A stretch of 36,416 bases of DNA from Prosthecobacter debontii (GCA_945860295.1 CAMAQH010000038.1:1-36416), one strand, 5' to 3'; shown: positions 8,532-17,910, numbered from the stretch's first letter. Notes: generated by a model from the sequence alone, not told the origin. A program made the numbers and translations.

Positions 8532-9800
8532 ATGAACCGCCGCACCCTACTCTCTCAAACTTCTGCGTTAGGCTTCACCGCCGCGCTGTCTTCACTGCCA
8601 AAGCTGCGCGCCGCTGATAAGGCGGGTAAGAAGCTCAAAGTCGCCGTCGTCGCCCTCGGTCGTGGTATGGGGCATGTGCAGGCGCTACTCACTTTGCCAG
8701 ATGTAGAGATTGCCTACCTCGCGGAAACCGATGCCGGTCGGCTCGACAAAGGTCTGAAAGTCGTTGCTGACAAGCAAGCCACGTCCTGCCAGGGCGTGCG
8801 CGACTTCCGCAAGATCCTCGAAGACAAAAGCGTCGATGCCGTCTTCATCGCCACGCCAAATTTCTGGCATACGCCTATGGCCATCCTGGCGCTGCAAGCG
8901 GGCAAGAACGTTTATGTCGAAAAGCCTGGCAGCCAGAATCCTGGCGAAGCGGAAGCACTCGTCGCTGCTATGAAAAAGTCCGGCAAGCTCGTGCAGATGG
9001 GCAATCAACGCCGAACCTGGATGAAGGAAGCCATCGCAGCGCTCCATGGCGGAGTCATCGGCGAGACGCGCTTTGCTCGTGGTGCCTATTACAATACACG
9101 CAAGGAAGTCGGCCAGCTCGCACTGCCACCCTCTGCCGATCTTGATTGGAACCTGTGGCAGGGCCCCGTGACCGATGACCCAAAGCACGACATGAAAAAG
9201 TTTGCCCACTACGACTGGCATTGGCTCTGGCATTGGGGCAATGGCGAGCTCGGCAACAACGGTATCCACACGCTCGACATCATGCGCTGGGGCTTGAAAG
9301 GCGAGTATCCGCTCAAGGTCACCTACAACGGCGGCCGCTACTTTTACAAAGACGAGCAGGAGACGCCCGATACCGGCACCGCTGTGTACGATTTCGGTCA
9401 CGCTGGCTGTGAATGGCTGCAAAGCTCATGCCATCCGCGAGCTGCTGAAAAGCCGCTCGGTGAGGTCACATTCTATGGCGACAACGGCACCATGGCCATC
9501 GCACGCGACTCGTGGACAATCTATGATCCAAAGGGCGCGGAGATCAGCAAAAGCAAAGGCGTCGGCGGTGGCGACCCCGCCCACATGGGTAACTTCCTCG
9601 AAGCCATCCGAGGCAATGCCACACTGAATAGCCCCATCGACGAAGGTCAGAAGAGCACCATGATGTGCCACCTCGGCAACATCGCCTACCGCACCAACAC
9701 TGTGGTCCGCTGTGACCCCAAGACCGGCAAAATGATCGATAACCCCGAAGGCGAAAAACTCTGGAAACGCTCCGCCTATCGTGAGGGCTGGGGAATCTGA
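8532..9800 (+). CDS. Gfo/Idh/MocA-family oxidoreductase with Tat signal
   Basis: The start at 8532 gives MNRRTLLSQTSALGFTAALS, a twin-arginine signal ending near LRAAD. The longer GTG/ATG frame from 8499 adds 11 non-conserved residues. The Rossmann domain follows (VAVVALGRGMGHVQALL, then AVFIATPNFWHTPMA and the YVEKPGSQN lysine motif). A large C-terminal beta-sheet domain contains WHWLWHWGNGELGNNGIHTLDIMRWG, where the conserved His lies. Such exported NAD(P)-dependent enzymes are abundant in Verrucomicrobia and Planctomycetes and oxidise or rearrange sugars and glycosides in the periplasm, carrying a tightly bound cofactor. The specific sugar is unknown. It ends 42 bp from a convergent small gene. 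Confidence 0.85.
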   Translation: MNRRTLLSQTSALGFTAALSSLPKLRAADKAGKKLKVAVVALGRGMGHVQALLTLPDVEIAYLAETDAGRLDKGLKVVADKQATSCQGVRDFRKILEDKSVDAVFIATPNFWHTPMAILALQAGKNVYVEKPGSQNPGEAEALVAAMKKSGKLVQMGNQRRTWMKEAIAALHGGVIGETRFARGAYYNTRKEVGQLALPPSADLDWNLWQGPVTDDPKHDMKKFAHYDWHWLWHWGNGELGNNGIHTLDIMRWGLKGEYPLKVTYNGGRYFYKDEQETPDTGTAVYDFGHAGCEWLQSSCHPRAAEKPLGEVTFYGDNGTMAIARDSWTIYDPKGAEISKSKGVGGGDPAHMGNFLEAIRGNATLNSPIDEGQKSTMMCHLGNIAYRTNTVVRCDPKTGKMIDNPEGEKLWKRSAYREGWGI

Positions 9801-9842
9801 AGCGCTTGAGTTTATACCCTCAATCAGGCGAAGTTCACTTAG

Positions 9843-10124
9843 CTATCGCGACTCAGTTTTCACCGGGTTTGTAGCTGGGCATTCCGTGTTGCCAACGAGG
9901 ACGACACTTGCTCCAGCGGCGGTGGCTCCCATGGCTAGAGCGTTGATCTCTTGAGCATTGCGGCGATCACGCACTTTCGGCATGACGTCCCGATGGTGAC
10001 CCCCGAGATAGGTGAGTGCCATGGCTGAAAAGGCTCTGATGATGGCTGCGACAATCAGCGCTTCTACAAGGCTAAAGCCGCGGATGCAAACCTGTGATCG
10101 GGTGGCGGATGTTTGGCTTTTCAA
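9843..10124 (-). CDS. Short prepilin-like protein (probably truncated)
   Basis: The 93-residue product has a type IV prepilin N-terminus: a short basic leader, then GFSLVEALIVAAIIRAFSAMAL, with the G|F cleavage site and Glu+5. A hydrophilic segment VRDRRNAQEINALAMGATAAGA resembles the region after the transmembrane helix in verrucomicrobial pseudopilins. Those are usually 130-200 residues with a C-terminal beta domain, while this one stops soon after. An arginine within the hydrophobic helix (IIRAF) is also unusual. It may be a degraded pseudopilin gene. No secretion or pilus assembly genes adjoin it. Confidence 0.5.
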   Translation of the reverse strand: MKSQTSATRSQVCIRGFSLVEALIVAAIIRAFSAMALTYLGGHHRDVMPKVRDRRNAQEINALAMGATAAGASVVLVGNTECPATNPVKTESR

Positions 10125-10200
10125 GCTCTTGAAGAATAACAGATAAGTGTGTTTTGGCTCGGTGAATTTTGATGGAATCAGGCGGAGCGTCTCTTGCCAA

Positions 10201-10237
10201 ATAAAAACCCCGGCCTGCTTTTCAGCTGGCCGGGGTT
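10201..10237 (-). terminator. Rho-independent terminator of the epimerase/oxidoreductase operon
   Basis: AACCCCGGCC (10206-10215) and GGCCGGGGTT (10228-10237) form a perfect 10-bp stem with a 12-base loop. Read on the reverse strand, the stem is followed by TTTTTATTT. It lies about 25 bp after the oxidoreductase stop codon (10261-10263). Confidence 0.9.
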
Positions 10238-10260
10238 GATGATTGGATTAACGCTTAGCG

Positions 10261-11640
10261 TTAGACGATTTCCACGCCTGGCTTACCGGGGATGGCGACA
10301 GGGTAGGCACCATTGGCATCAGGCTTGACTGGGGGTTCGGTTTCAGCGGTGACGATAGCAGGCATGTGTTGAACTTTGGAGTTCAGCACTTCGTCCCACT
10401 TGAGTTCTTTGCCCGAGTAGGTGGCCATGCGCCCCATGATGGAGGTCATAGTGGACTCGGCACCGTAGTAGGCGTTGTTCAGCGGTTTGTTTTCGCGGAT
10501 CGCGGCCTGAAGGGTGTCGTGCTCGACCTGATATGGATCAGGATCGCTGCCACGGCGGGCCTTCTTGCCTTTGGCTTCGCCTTCGGGGGCACCAGCGGCT
10601 TCACCACTTGGGCGGTATTTCCAGATGGTGTTGCCCTTGTGATCGACGGCGTAGCAGGCTCCGCTGTTGATGAGGTAAATTTTGCCTTTGGTGCCGGTGA
10701 ACTCTTCGCGCACGGCATTGTAAACGCCGGACTGGTGGCGGCACTGGCTGTTCACTCGGACGCCGTTGGCATAGGTGTACTCGACGTAGTGATGGTCATA
10801 AATTTGACCAAACTTGGCATCGGTGCGCTGCTCGCGGCCACCCATGCCCTGCGCGCTGATGGGGTGTCCGCCGAGGAACCAGTTGGCCACGTCGATGTTG
10901 TGGATGTGCTGTTCGTTGATGTGGTCACCGCAGAGCCAGGTGAAGAAGTACCAGTTGTTGATCTGATACATGAGTTCTGACTGGCCGGGTTGCTTGTCAC
11001 GGAACCAGATGCCGCCTCCATTCCAATAAACTTGACCGGAAACGATGTCGCCGATGATGCCCTTTTCCTTCACTTCTTTGAGAGCCTCAATGTAGCAATT
11101 CTGGTAACGGCGCTGAAGACCGACGACGACTTTGAGGTTCTTTTCATCAGCGATCTTGGCCATCTCTTGGACCTTGCGGATGCCGGGGCTGTCCACAGCG
11201 ACTGGCTTCTCCATGAAGATGTTTTTTCCTGCATTCACTGCGGCTTCAAAGTGATACGGGCGGAAGCCTGGAGGTGTGGTGAGGATGACGAGGTCACAGG
11301 AGTCGATGACTTTTTTGTAGCCGTCCAGACCGGTGAAGATGCGTGAGTCATCGACCTGCACTTTTTCGGCGTGCTTGGCGCGCAGGTTGGAGAGGGCACC
11401 ATCGGCCTTCTCTTTAAATGCATCGGCGACGGCATGAAGGACGACGCCTTCCTGCTTGGTGCTTAGCGCTTGATTGGCCGCGCCTGATCCGCGACCGCCG
11501 CAGCCGATGAGGCCGACTTTGATCTTGTCGCTACCAGCGACGTTGGCGGATTGAGCGACGGTGAGGCCAGTGCTCGCAACGGTGGCGGCAGTGGTGCCGA
11601 TGAATTGTCGGCGTGTGGTTGGGGTAGTTTCGATACTCAT
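10261..11640 (-). CDS. Gfo/Idh/MocA-family oxidoreductase with Tat signal
   Basis: The 459-residue protein begins with a Tat signal (TTRRQFIGTTAATVASTGLT). The nucleotide-binding motif is VGLIGCGGRGSGAANQAL, followed by LVILTTPPGFRPYHFEAAV and the FMEKPVAVDS lysine motif. The C-terminal domain contains LCGDHINEQHIHNIDVANWF. A low-complexity GEAAGAPEGEAKGKKARRG loop sits near residue 370. It lies 24 bp downstream of the sugar epimerase-like gene on the same strand and is followed by a strong terminator, so the two form an operon. Exported Gfo enzymes paired with TIM-barrel epimerase-like proteins are common in this phylum and probably handle keto-sugars or inositols, although this one's substrate is unknown. 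Confidence 0.87.
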   Translation of the reverse strand: MSIETTPTTRRQFIGTTAATVASTGLTVAQSANVAGSDKIKVGLIGCGGRGSGAANQALSTKQEGVVLHAVADAFKEKADGALSNLRAKHAEKVQVDDSRIFTGLDGYKKVIDSCDLVILTTPPGFRPYHFEAAVNAGKNIFMEKPVAVDSPGIRKVQEMAKIADEKNLKVVVGLQRRYQNCYIEALKEVKEKGIIGDIVSGQVYWNGGGIWFRDKQPGQSELMYQINNWYFFTWLCGDHINEQHIHNIDVANWFLGGHPISAQGMGGREQRTDAKFGQIYDHHYVEYTYANGVRVNSQCRHQSGVYNAVREEFTGTKGKIYLINSGACYAVDHKGNTIWKYRPSGEAAGAPEGEAKGKKARRGSDPDPYQVEHDTLQAAIRENKPLNNAYYGAESTMTSIMGRMATYSGKELKWDEVLNSKVQHMPAIVTAETEPPVKPDANGAYPVAIPGKPGVEIV

Positions 11641-11664
11641 GGGAAGACTGGGTTGGTGTTGAGA

Positions 11665-12519
11665 TTATTTGTTCCAAGCTTTACGGATCAGCTCGATGCC
11701 TTCGAGATAGACCTGATCTGGACTCGGGAAGAAGTCGCGCCAGACGCGCGTGGCGGCGGCGAGGTCGGGGAGGGAGCCTCCGAAGGCTTCGATCGTCATC
11801 CAGCCGTCATAGCCGATCTTTTTCAGATGCTGGATTTGCTCGGTGATGTTGATGTGGCCGCGCCCTGGTGTGCCGCGGTCGTTCTCGGAGATGTGGACGT
11901 GATTAAGTTTGCCAGAGGCAAAAACGGTGTCGATGGCGGTGAAGGGATTCTTCTCTTCAATGTTGGCGTGGAAGGTGTCGTACATCGTGCCGAAGTTCGG
12001 GTGATTGACGCGCTTCACGTAGCTGGCGGCCTGCTCCATGGTGTTCAGCAAATGGGACTCGAAACGGTTCAGCGCCTCGATGGCGCACTTCACGCCAGCC
12101 GCTTCAGCGATAGGAGCGATGGTGCGATGTACTTCCGCAGCGTTGTCGAGTTCAGCTTCACTCGGGTAGCTGCCAGTGAAGTTGCCGAGCACTTGGTAAT
12201 ACGGTCCGCATAGCGTCTGCACACCAGCGGCGTGCGCGCATTCGAGCACACGCTTGAGGTGGTCGATCGCACCTTGGCGATTCGCGGCGACTGGGCTGAT
12301 GGCGTTGTGCGCTTCATCAGGCAAAACGGTCACGGCAGTGGCTTCGAGGCCATTGTCTTTCAGCACGCGGCCGATGTTGGCGAAGTGTGCAGGATTGCTG
12401 ACATCAAAGATCGGGATCTCGACACCGTCATAGCCGGCAGCCTTGAGTTTTTCGATCACGGGGAAGTTTTCATCGGTCACGTGACCGGTCCAGAGGAGTA
12501 GATTAAAGCCAATTTTCAT
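11665..12519 (-). CDS. Sugar phosphate isomerase/epimerase-like TIM barrel (tagatose/psicose 3-epimerase type)
   Basis: The start at 12519 gives MKIGFNLLLWTGHV, the normal N-terminus for this family (284 aa). The longer frame adds 14 unlike residues. Four metal or catalytic positions of D-tagatose/D-psicose 3-epimerases are visible: Glu in EALNRFE, Asp in MYDTFHANI, His in VHISENDRGTPGRG and Glu in MTIEAFGG. CGPYYQVLG also fits the epimerase subfamily. It presumably interconverts C3 epimers of keto-sugars in the cytoplasm using Mn or Co. It is the first gene of an operon with the Tat oxidoreductase, consistent with uptake and rearrangement of an oxidised sugar. Related families (hydroxypyruvate isomerase, inosose dehydratase) are possible alternatives. 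Confidence 0.82.
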   Translation of the reverse strand: MKIGFNLLLWTGHVTDENFPVIEKLKAAGYDGVEIPIFDVSNPAHFANIGRVLKDNGLEATAVTVLPDEAHNAISPVAANRQGAIDHLKRVLECAHAAGVQTLCGPYYQVLGNFTGSYPSEAELDNAAEVHRTIAPIAEAAGVKCAIEALNRFESHLLNTMEQAASYVKRVNHPNFGTMYDTFHANIEEKNPFTAIDTVFASGKLNHVHISENDRGTPGRGHINITEQIQHLKKIGYDGWMTIEAFGGSLPDLAAATRVWRDFFPSPDQVYLEGIELIRKAWNK

Positions 12520-12642
12520 AAAGGGGACTGCGAGACTAGGGATGTCCGATGGAAATCGCAAGACCTGCGTGAAGCGATTTCAGGGACCGAGCGGATGGGA
12601 ACGTAGGCCGCGAGTCCGAATTATCAGCCATGGCATTTCAGG

Positions 12643-12671
12643 TTGAACAAATCTGTGCGGAAAACCATACT
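12643..12671 (+). promoter_or_regulatory. Possible promoter of the LysM/epimerase/lpxK gene run
   Basis: TTGAAC (12643-12648) and CATACT (12666-12671) are 17 bases apart, each matching 4/6 of the sigma-70 consensus. They lie 38 bp before the ATG at 12709, in the divergent gap between the epimerase operon and the LysM gene. Confidence 0.3.
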
Positions 12672-12708
12672 CGCGCGGTCCTAACCAATCCAGGCACCCA
12701 TAGAACAC

Positions 12709-13209
12709 ATGTATCTGATTCCCACCGTCCGTCTCCTGACTTTGATCTCGCTCACTCTCAGCCTCGTTTCTTGTCAGAATGGCAAGAGTCTCTTCAATAA
12801 GTCAGTCAGCACGCAGAGCGACCCCTATGTGGCGAATTATGCGAACGACGGTGGCTACAATCCCTATCCAGGCCAGCCCGGTCAGGTAGCTGGCGGTTCC
12901 GCGCCGACCTACACGGCACCTCCGGCTCCTATTGAAGCCGATCCGTATGCTTTCAATGCACCGACGAGCACTAGGCCAAAGACGACGCCCAGCCCGGCTA
13001 GCAGCAGCACGCCAAAGAAGTCCATGGCCTCGACAAAGCCCAAGTCCAAGAGCACCGCCAAGAAGTCTAGCGGCAGCTACAAAGTGGTATCGGGTGACTC
13101 ACTTTATGCCATCGCTCGCAAGCGCGGCACGACGGTGGCGAAGATCAAAGCAGCCAACAGCCTCAAGTCGGATCTGATCCGTCCAGGCCAAGCTTTGAAG
13201 ATTCCGTGA
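12709..13209 (+). CDS. LysM-domain lipoprotein
   Basis: The N-terminus LLTLISLTLSLVSC is a lipoprotein signal with lipobox LVSC (Cys about residue 22). A Pro/Gly/Tyr-rich and then Ser/Lys/Thr-rich linker (to about residue 120) leads to one C-terminal LysM domain: YKVVSGDSLYAIARKRGTTVAKI, then LIRPGQALKIP. It should sit in the outer or inner membrane with its LysM binding peptidoglycan. It is 166 aa with no catalytic domain, so it is likely a structural or anchoring protein. Its stop overlaps the GTG start of the next gene (GTGA), suggesting translational coupling. Confidence 0.85.
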   Translation: MYLIPTVRLLTLISLTLSLVSCQNGKSLFNKSVSTQSDPYVANYANDGGYNPYPGQPGQVAGGSAPTYTAPPAPIEADPYAFNAPTSTRPKTTPSPASSSTPKKSMASTKPKSKSTAKKSSGSYKVVSGDSLYAIARKRGTTVAKIKAANSLKSDLIRPGQALKIP

Positions 13210-14246
13210 GTGGTCAGGCCCCCAGTCCACCCACGACGCTTATTGAGTTGGAAGACCGACTCAGTGAGCCGACAGAATCCGTGGTGGAGATGATGCAGCG
13301 TTTGTCAGGAGACATCCTCGTCCTCGGGGTCGCTGGTAAAATGGGGCCGTCTCTGGCCCGCATGGCGAAACGTGCGAGCGATGAAGCTGGCACCACGAGA
13401 CGCATCATCGGTGTCTCACGTTTTCGTGATGCAGCGGCGCGCACTGAGTTGGAAAAACACGGTGTCGAAACCATCACCTGCGACCTGCTTGATGAACGCG
13501 CTTTGGCAGCTCTGCCAGATGCGCCGAACATCATCTACATGGCCGGGATGAAATTTGGCGCGACAGGCCAGGAGCCGCTGACCTGGGCCATGAACGCGTT
13601 GCTGCCCGGCTTCGTCTGTCAGCGCTTTCCAGACAGCCGCATCGCCGCTTTTTCCACCGGCAACGTCTATGGCCTCGTGCCGACCAGCGGCAGTGGTAGT
13701 CGTGAAACTGACACGCCAAATCCGGCCGGTGAATACGCGCAGAGCTGTCTCGGCAGGGAGCGCATCTTTGAGCACTTCGCACTCGCTCACGGCACACCGG
13801 TTTCGCTCATCCGCCTGAACTACGCCTGCGATCTGCGTTACGGCGTGCTGGTGGACATCGCCCAGAAAGTCTGGCGTGGCGAGCCCATGGATCTGACGAT
13901 GGGTCACTTCAACACCATATGGCAGGGCGATGCGAATGCACTCTCACTGCTCACTCTCGAATACGCCACCACGCCTGCCTTCAAGATCAATCTCACCGGC
14001 TCCGTGATGCTGCATGTGCGAGGCGTGGCCGAGTACTTCGCCAAGGCCTTTGGCAAAGAAGTGCAGATCACTGGCACCGAGGCAGCCGATGCCCTGCTCA
14101 GTGATGCTAGCCTGTGTTTTGAAAAATTGGATCAAGCGAAACTCTCTGAATCGGACCTCCTCGATTGGGTAGCTTCATGGATTCAGAGCGGCGGCACCAC
14201 ACTTGATAAGCCCACACACTTCGAGAGCCGTGATGGCAAGTTTTGA
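13206..14246 (+). CDS. NAD-dependent epimerase/dehydratase-like (extended SDR) protein
   Basis: An extended short-chain dehydrogenase fold is seen: ILVLGVAGKMGPSLARMA (dinucleotide loop), IIYMAGMKFG, FSTGNVYG (catalytic Ser/Thr region) and a C-terminal substrate domain. The GTG start at 13206 overlaps the LysM stop; an internal ATG near codon 29 is possible. In the usual YxxxK site the sequence is EYAQSCLGRE, so Tyr is kept but the Lys position is Cys. Either the active site is altered or the protein is non-catalytic or binds NAD differently. It sits between a LysM lipoprotein and lpxK, so an envelope-sugar role is plausible, but the substrate is unknown. Confidence 0.75.
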   Translation: MSGQAPSPPTTLIELEDRLSEPTESVVEMMQRLSGDILVLGVAGKMGPSLARMAKRASDEAGTTRRIIGVSRFRDAAARTELEKHGVETITCDLLDERALAALPDAPNIIYMAGMKFGATGQEPLTWAMNALLPGFVCQRFPDSRIAAFSTGNVYGLVPTSGSGSRETDTPNPAGEYAQSCLGRERIFEHFALAHGTPVSLIRLNYACDLRYGVLVDIAQKVWRGEPMDLTMGHFNTIWQGDANALSLLTLEYATTPAFKINLTGSVMLHVRGVAEYFAKAFGKEVQITGTEAADALLSDASLCFEKLDQAKLSESDLLDWVASWIQSGGTTLDKPTHFESRDGKF

Positions 14247-14297
14247 AACCAAGCCACTTGTGCCCCTCCGCGGCCTGCGGCAGTCTCGACAAACGGT

Positions 14298-15521
14298 ATG
14301 AAGGACACCCTCGAAGATCTCGAGCAATACATCATCGACGTCATCATCCACAATCGACGTGGGGTACGCGCGTCGTTGTTGCGCACTGTGTTCTGGTTCC
14401 TGTCGGGCATCTACCAAGGCGCGGTGAAGCTACGGCTCTACCTCTACCGCGAGCGTTACATTCACGATCATCACCTCGGCGTGCCAGTCATCAGTGTGGG
14501 GAATATCACCGTCGGAGGTACGGGCAAAACGCCGGTCGTCGAGCTGCTTGCCAAGTCGCTGCGTGATCGCGGGCGTCGTGTCGCCATTCTCAGTCGTGGT
14601 TACAAAAGCAAGCGCCAGCGCAAAGCCCCGCTAAGCTGGCGAATCGCTGCCAAGCTCGGCCTCGCTCGCAAACCGAAAGGCCTGCCACCGCGCGTCGTCT
14701 CTGATGGTGAAAAAGTGCTGCTCGATTCCTACACTGCTGGTGACGAGCCCTTCATGCTCGCGCACAACTGCCCCGGCGTGCCAGTCGTTGTCGATCGCAA
14801 TCGTGTGAAGGCCGGCGCCCATGCCATCCGCAAGTTCGGCTCAGATGTTCTGATCCTCGATGATGGTCTGCAATACCTGAAGCTGAAGCATCGTCACGAC
14901 ATCGTCCTCGTGGACAAAACAGCCCCCTTTGGCACCGGTTACATGCTGCCGCGCGGCACTCTGCGTGAGCCGCCGAAGAGCCTACGCCGAGCCAGCTACA
15001 TCTTCCTCACCAAGTCCGATGGCGACAGTGATGAAGTCATCCAGCAGATTCGCCGCTACAATGCTGTCGCTGAGATCATCGAGTGTCGTCATCGTCCCGT
15101 TTATTTCCAGGACATTCATACTGGCGAGCGACTTCCTCTGGATGCTTTTCGTGGCAAATATGTCGGTGCCTTATCCGGCATCGCTGTGCCGGAGAGTTTT
15201 GAAAATGGCTGCCGCAAACTCGGTGCCAAAGTTCACTGGACCGTGCGCTTCACGGACCATCATCGCTTTCAGGAAAAGGAGATCACCCAGTTCATCGACC
15301 GCTGCACCAAGGCTGACGCGCACGCCATCCTCACCACCGAGAAAGACTACGTACGCTTTCCCAAGCTCACGCCGGGTGAGGTTCCCATCTACTTCCTCCG
15401 TGTTGAGATCGAGATCACTCGCGGCAAGGACATCTTTGAACGGCTCGTCGATCTCATCGCCCAGCCGCGTCATGTGACGCAAGGTATTGTGAGCGCCGAG
15501 TTGGTGGAGGCTTCCGAGTGA
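14298..15521 (+). CDS. lpxK: Tetraacyldisaccharide 4'-kinase (lipid A synthesis)
   Basis: LpxK phosphorylates the 4' position of the lipid A disaccharide at the cytoplasmic face of the inner membrane. The family signature is clear: a hydrophobic N-terminal region, [20 protein letters not shown] (Walker A P-loop), [48 protein letters not shown] and the LPRGTLREP loop. At 407 aa it is longer than the roughly 330 aa of E. coli LpxK, with extra residues at the N-terminus and around [19 protein letters not shown]. Its stop overlaps the GTG of the next gene. Together with the GT9 transferase this shows a lipid-A-based outer membrane. Confidence 0.93.
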   Translation: MKDTLEDLEQYIIDVIIHNRRGVRASLLRTVFWFLSGIYQGAVKLRLYLYRERYIHDHHLGVPVISVGNITVGGTGKTPVVELLAKSLRDRGRRVAILSRGYKSKRQRKAPLSWRIAAKLGLARKPKGLPPRVVSDGEKVLLDSYTAGDEPFMLAHNCPGVPVVVDRNRVKAGAHAIRKFGSDVLILDDGLQYLKLKHRHDIVLVDKTAPFGTGYMLPRGTLREPPKSLRRASYIFLTKSDGDSDEVIQQIRRYNAVAEIIECRHRPVYFQDIHTGERLPLDAFRGKYVGALSGIAVPESFENGCRKLGAKVHWTVRFTDHHRFQEKEITQFIDRCTKADAHAILTTEKDYVRFPKLTPGEVPIYFLRVEIEITRGKDIFERLVDLIAQPRHVTQGIVSAELVEASE

Positions 15522-16039
15522 GCAAGCTGGTCATCAATCAGGAGACCTATCAAGCGGTGCTTCAGGAGATCGTGCCAGCCGCGAAAAAGCTGCTCTGGCT
15601 TGTCACCGCTGACCTCAAAGATCTGCATGTAGGTGTCGGTAAAAAGTTCGTCCCATTCCTGCAAGTGCTCGCTCGAAAAATCAGCGAAGGTGTCGAAGTG
15701 CGTCTCATCCACGCCAAGGAACCCGGCCCACGCTTTCGCGCCGACTTCGACCGCTTCCCCGAACTCATCGAGAGCGATCTCTTCAGTCGCATCCTCTGCC
15801 CTCGCATGCACATGAAGTGCATCATCGCCGACGGCCGCATCGCCTACATCGGCTCCGCCAATCTCACCGGTGCAGGCCTCGGTGCCAAGAGTGACCACCG
15901 ACGTAACTTCGAGGCCGGCATCGTCACCGAGGACAAGAAAATCATCGGCCAGCTCATGACCTTTCTCGATACCTTCTACCTCGGCGACCACTGTCTCAAA
16001 TGCCAGCGCCGCGAGTTTTGCCCCGACCCGATTGTGTGA
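15518..16039 (+). CDS. Phospholipase-D-like protein with one HKD motif and a C-terminal Cys cluster
   Basis: The 173-residue protein has one HKD site, HMKCIIADGRIAYIGSANLT, followed by FEAGIVTED, as in the compact Nuc/PLD-like nucleases and phosphodiesterases that dimerise to make an active site. The C-terminus HCLKCQRREFC looks like a small metal-binding Cys/His cluster. No signal peptide is seen. The GTG start overlaps the lpxK stop by 4 bases, indicating coupling. Whether it acts on nucleic acid, phospholipid or another phosphodiester is not predictable. Co-expression with lpxK hints at a membrane-lipid role, but the cytosolic prediction leaves nuclease open. Confidence 0.75.
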   Translation: MSKLVINQETYQAVLQEIVPAAKKLLWLVTADLKDLHVGVGKKFVPFLQVLARKISEGVEVRLIHAKEPGPRFRADFDRFPELIESDLFSRILCPRMHMKCIIADGRIAYIGSANLTGAGLGAKSDHRRNFEAGIVTEDKKIIGQLMTFLDTFYLGDHCLKCQRREFCPDPIV

Positions 16040-16068
16040 AGAGATGAAGCAGCGCGTATTGGTGCACC

Positions 16069-17910
16069 ATGCGCGTTGCCTTTATCCTCCTCATCTCCAC
16101 CGCACTTCATGCCGCCGAGCCAGTCCTCGTTCCGCCTCAGGACGACAAGCTGCTCATGCTCGACTCACGGGTCATCGAGCAAAGCGAGAACGCGCGGCTC
16201 GTGCTCGGCACGGCAGAGAAGGCGGGGGAGAACCCTTTACTGCCATCGGATCAGCCTTGGGAGAATGCCACGAACAACTACTACCCGAACGTCACTTGGG
16301 ATCCGGAGGCGAAGCTGTGGAAGATGTGGTATAAGGATGTGCTCGCCGACAAAGAAGTCATCGCGCAGATGGATGGGCCGAGCACGGTGCATGACGTTGG
16401 TTGGTATCTGCTTTATGCGACTTCAAAGGACGGACTGAAATGGGAGAAGCCCGCTCTCGGCCTGCACAAGTTCGCAGGCAGCAGCGCGAACAACATCGTG
16501 GCTCGTGATTGCCCGAACGTCGGTGTTTTCAAAGACCTGCACGACACCGATCAGGCTCGGCGCTACAAGCTCGTGCATGACATCGGCCTCGGGAAACCGC
16601 GCGTGCGCTTCAGCGCCGATGGCTTGAACTGGAGCCCCACGCAAGAGGTGCTCGGTTTTAGCGCGCAGCAGGGCGACACGCACAACAACGCTTTCTTTGA
16701 TACCCGCAGCGGCAAGTATCTATGGTTCACCAAAATGTACCTCGGCGAGCGCCTCGTCTCGCGTCTGGAGAGCGATGACTTCCTGCATTGGAAGAGCAGC
16801 GGCATCGTCCTGCGCAGCGCGCTGGATGAAGGCCGCGCCACACAGACCTATGCGCTCACCGTCTTCCCGTATGCCAATCTCTATCTCGGCTATGTCATGA
16901 TGTATCACGTCGGATCAGGGCGTGTCGTCGATGTCGAACTCGCGTGGAGCCACGACTCCATCAAGTGGCAGCGCGTGCAGCCTGGCACGCCGTTTTTAAA
17001 GCTCGGCGACAAAGGTAGCTACGACAGCGGCTGCATTTATGCACAGGCCGGGCCACCCGTCATGCAGGACGGCAAGCTGCTCCTCTACTACGGCGGCAGC
17101 CCCACCGTGCATCTCGGCTGGAAACGCAGCGCCAGCCTCTGCCTCGCCCGCTTGCGTGAGGATGGTTTCGCTGCCTACGAGCCCGAGGACAAAGCCAAGC
17201 CAGCCATGCTCCTCACCTCACCTTTGCGCGAGTCTGGCAAATCCATCACGCTTTCCGCCGATGGTGATGTCGCCTTTGAAAAGCGCGCTCAAAAAGATGG
17301 CAGTCTCCGACTGCGTCTCACGCTCGCTCCTGGTGCCAAGCTGTTTGCCATCTCGGGCGTCACTCTCGTGAACACCGCCCTGCCTGCGCCCAAGCTCGCG
17401 CCTTTGCCAAAGCTCCCCGTGCAGCGTGAGCCGCTCGTCTTCTCGTTCGACAAAGACGCGCAAGGCTGGCAAGGCGTGGACAAGATCGAGCATCACCCCG
17501 AAGGCTACCTCACCATCTCGCGCGGCAAAAACCTGCGCCCCATCGCCCATGCGCAGCCCTTGCCCGGCGACTGGCCTGTACTGCTCGGTGGCGATGAAGT
17601 CACGCTCAGCGCCCGCGTGCGCGCGCCAAAAGCAGGCGGTGCCGTGCGCCTGGAAATCTTCGCCCGCGATGTCTCTCAATGGACTTTTGAAAAGCTCCCA
17701 CCCTTCAGCACCGACTGGCAGACCATCACCACTACCATCCGTCACGACTGGACCGATGAGCAGGCCAAAGCCGCTGGCTGGGTGCCCACCGCACAGGCCT
17801 ATTCCTGGCGTGAAACCCTGCGCAACGCCGGAAAGATCGTCCTCATGGCCGCCCAGACCGGCAGCCAGCAGAGCTTCGATCTCGACGACGTTAAGATCGA
17901 GGCGAGGTAA
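16069..17910 (+). CDS. Secreted glycosidase-like beta-propeller protein with C-terminal beta-sandwich
   Basis: The 613-residue protein has a signal peptide (MRVAFILLISTALHAAEP). A five-bladed-propeller-like N-terminal domain follows to about residue 400, with repeated blade patterns such as YYPNVTWDPEAKLWKMWYKD, YATSKDGLKWEKP, RVRFSADGLNWSP and LAWSHDSIKWQR. These resemble GH32/GH43/GH68/GH130-type propellers. The C-terminal 170 residues (FSFDKDAQGWQGVD to QSFDLDDVKIEA) form a carbohydrate-binding-like beta-sandwich. It is probably exported. I do not see a clear family-defining acid/base triad, so the glycosidase activity is inferred from fold. It directly precedes a sulfatase, suggesting a joint role on a sulfated glycan. 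Confidence 0.7.
   Translation: MRVAFILLISTALHAAEPVLVPPQDDKLLMLDSRVIEQSENARLVLGTAEKAGENPLLPSDQPWENATNNYYPNVTWDPEAKLWKMWYKDVLADKEVIAQMDGPSTVHDVGWYLLYATSKDGLKWEKPALGLHKFAGSSANNIVARDCPNVGVFKDLHDTDQARRYKLVHDIGLGKPRVRFSADGLNWSPTQEVLGFSAQQGDTHNNAFFDTRSGKYLWFTKMYLGERLVSRLESDDFLHWKSSGIVLRSALDEGRATQTYALTVFPYANLYLGYVMMYHVGSGRVVDVELAWSHDSIKWQRVQPGTPFLKLGDKGSYDSGCIYAQAGPPVMQDGKLLLYYGGSPTVHLGWKRSASLCLARLREDGFAAYEPEDKAKPAMLLTSPLRESGKSITLSADGDVAFEKRAQKDGSLRLRLTLAPGAKLFAISGVTLVNTALPAPKLAPLPKLPVQREPLVFSFDKDAQGWQGVDKIEHHPEGYLTISRGKNLRPIAHAQPLPGDWPVLLGGDEVTLSARVRAPKAGGAVRLEIFARDVSQWTFEKLPPFSTDWQTITTTIRHDWTDEQAKAAGWVPTAQAYSWRETLRNAGKIVLMAAQTGSQQSFDLDDVKIEAR

Noticed and set aside
9800..9843. Weak hairpin between convergent genes (TTGAG/CTCAA)
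   Set aside because: Only 5 bp of stem with no T-run, so it is not called as a terminator.
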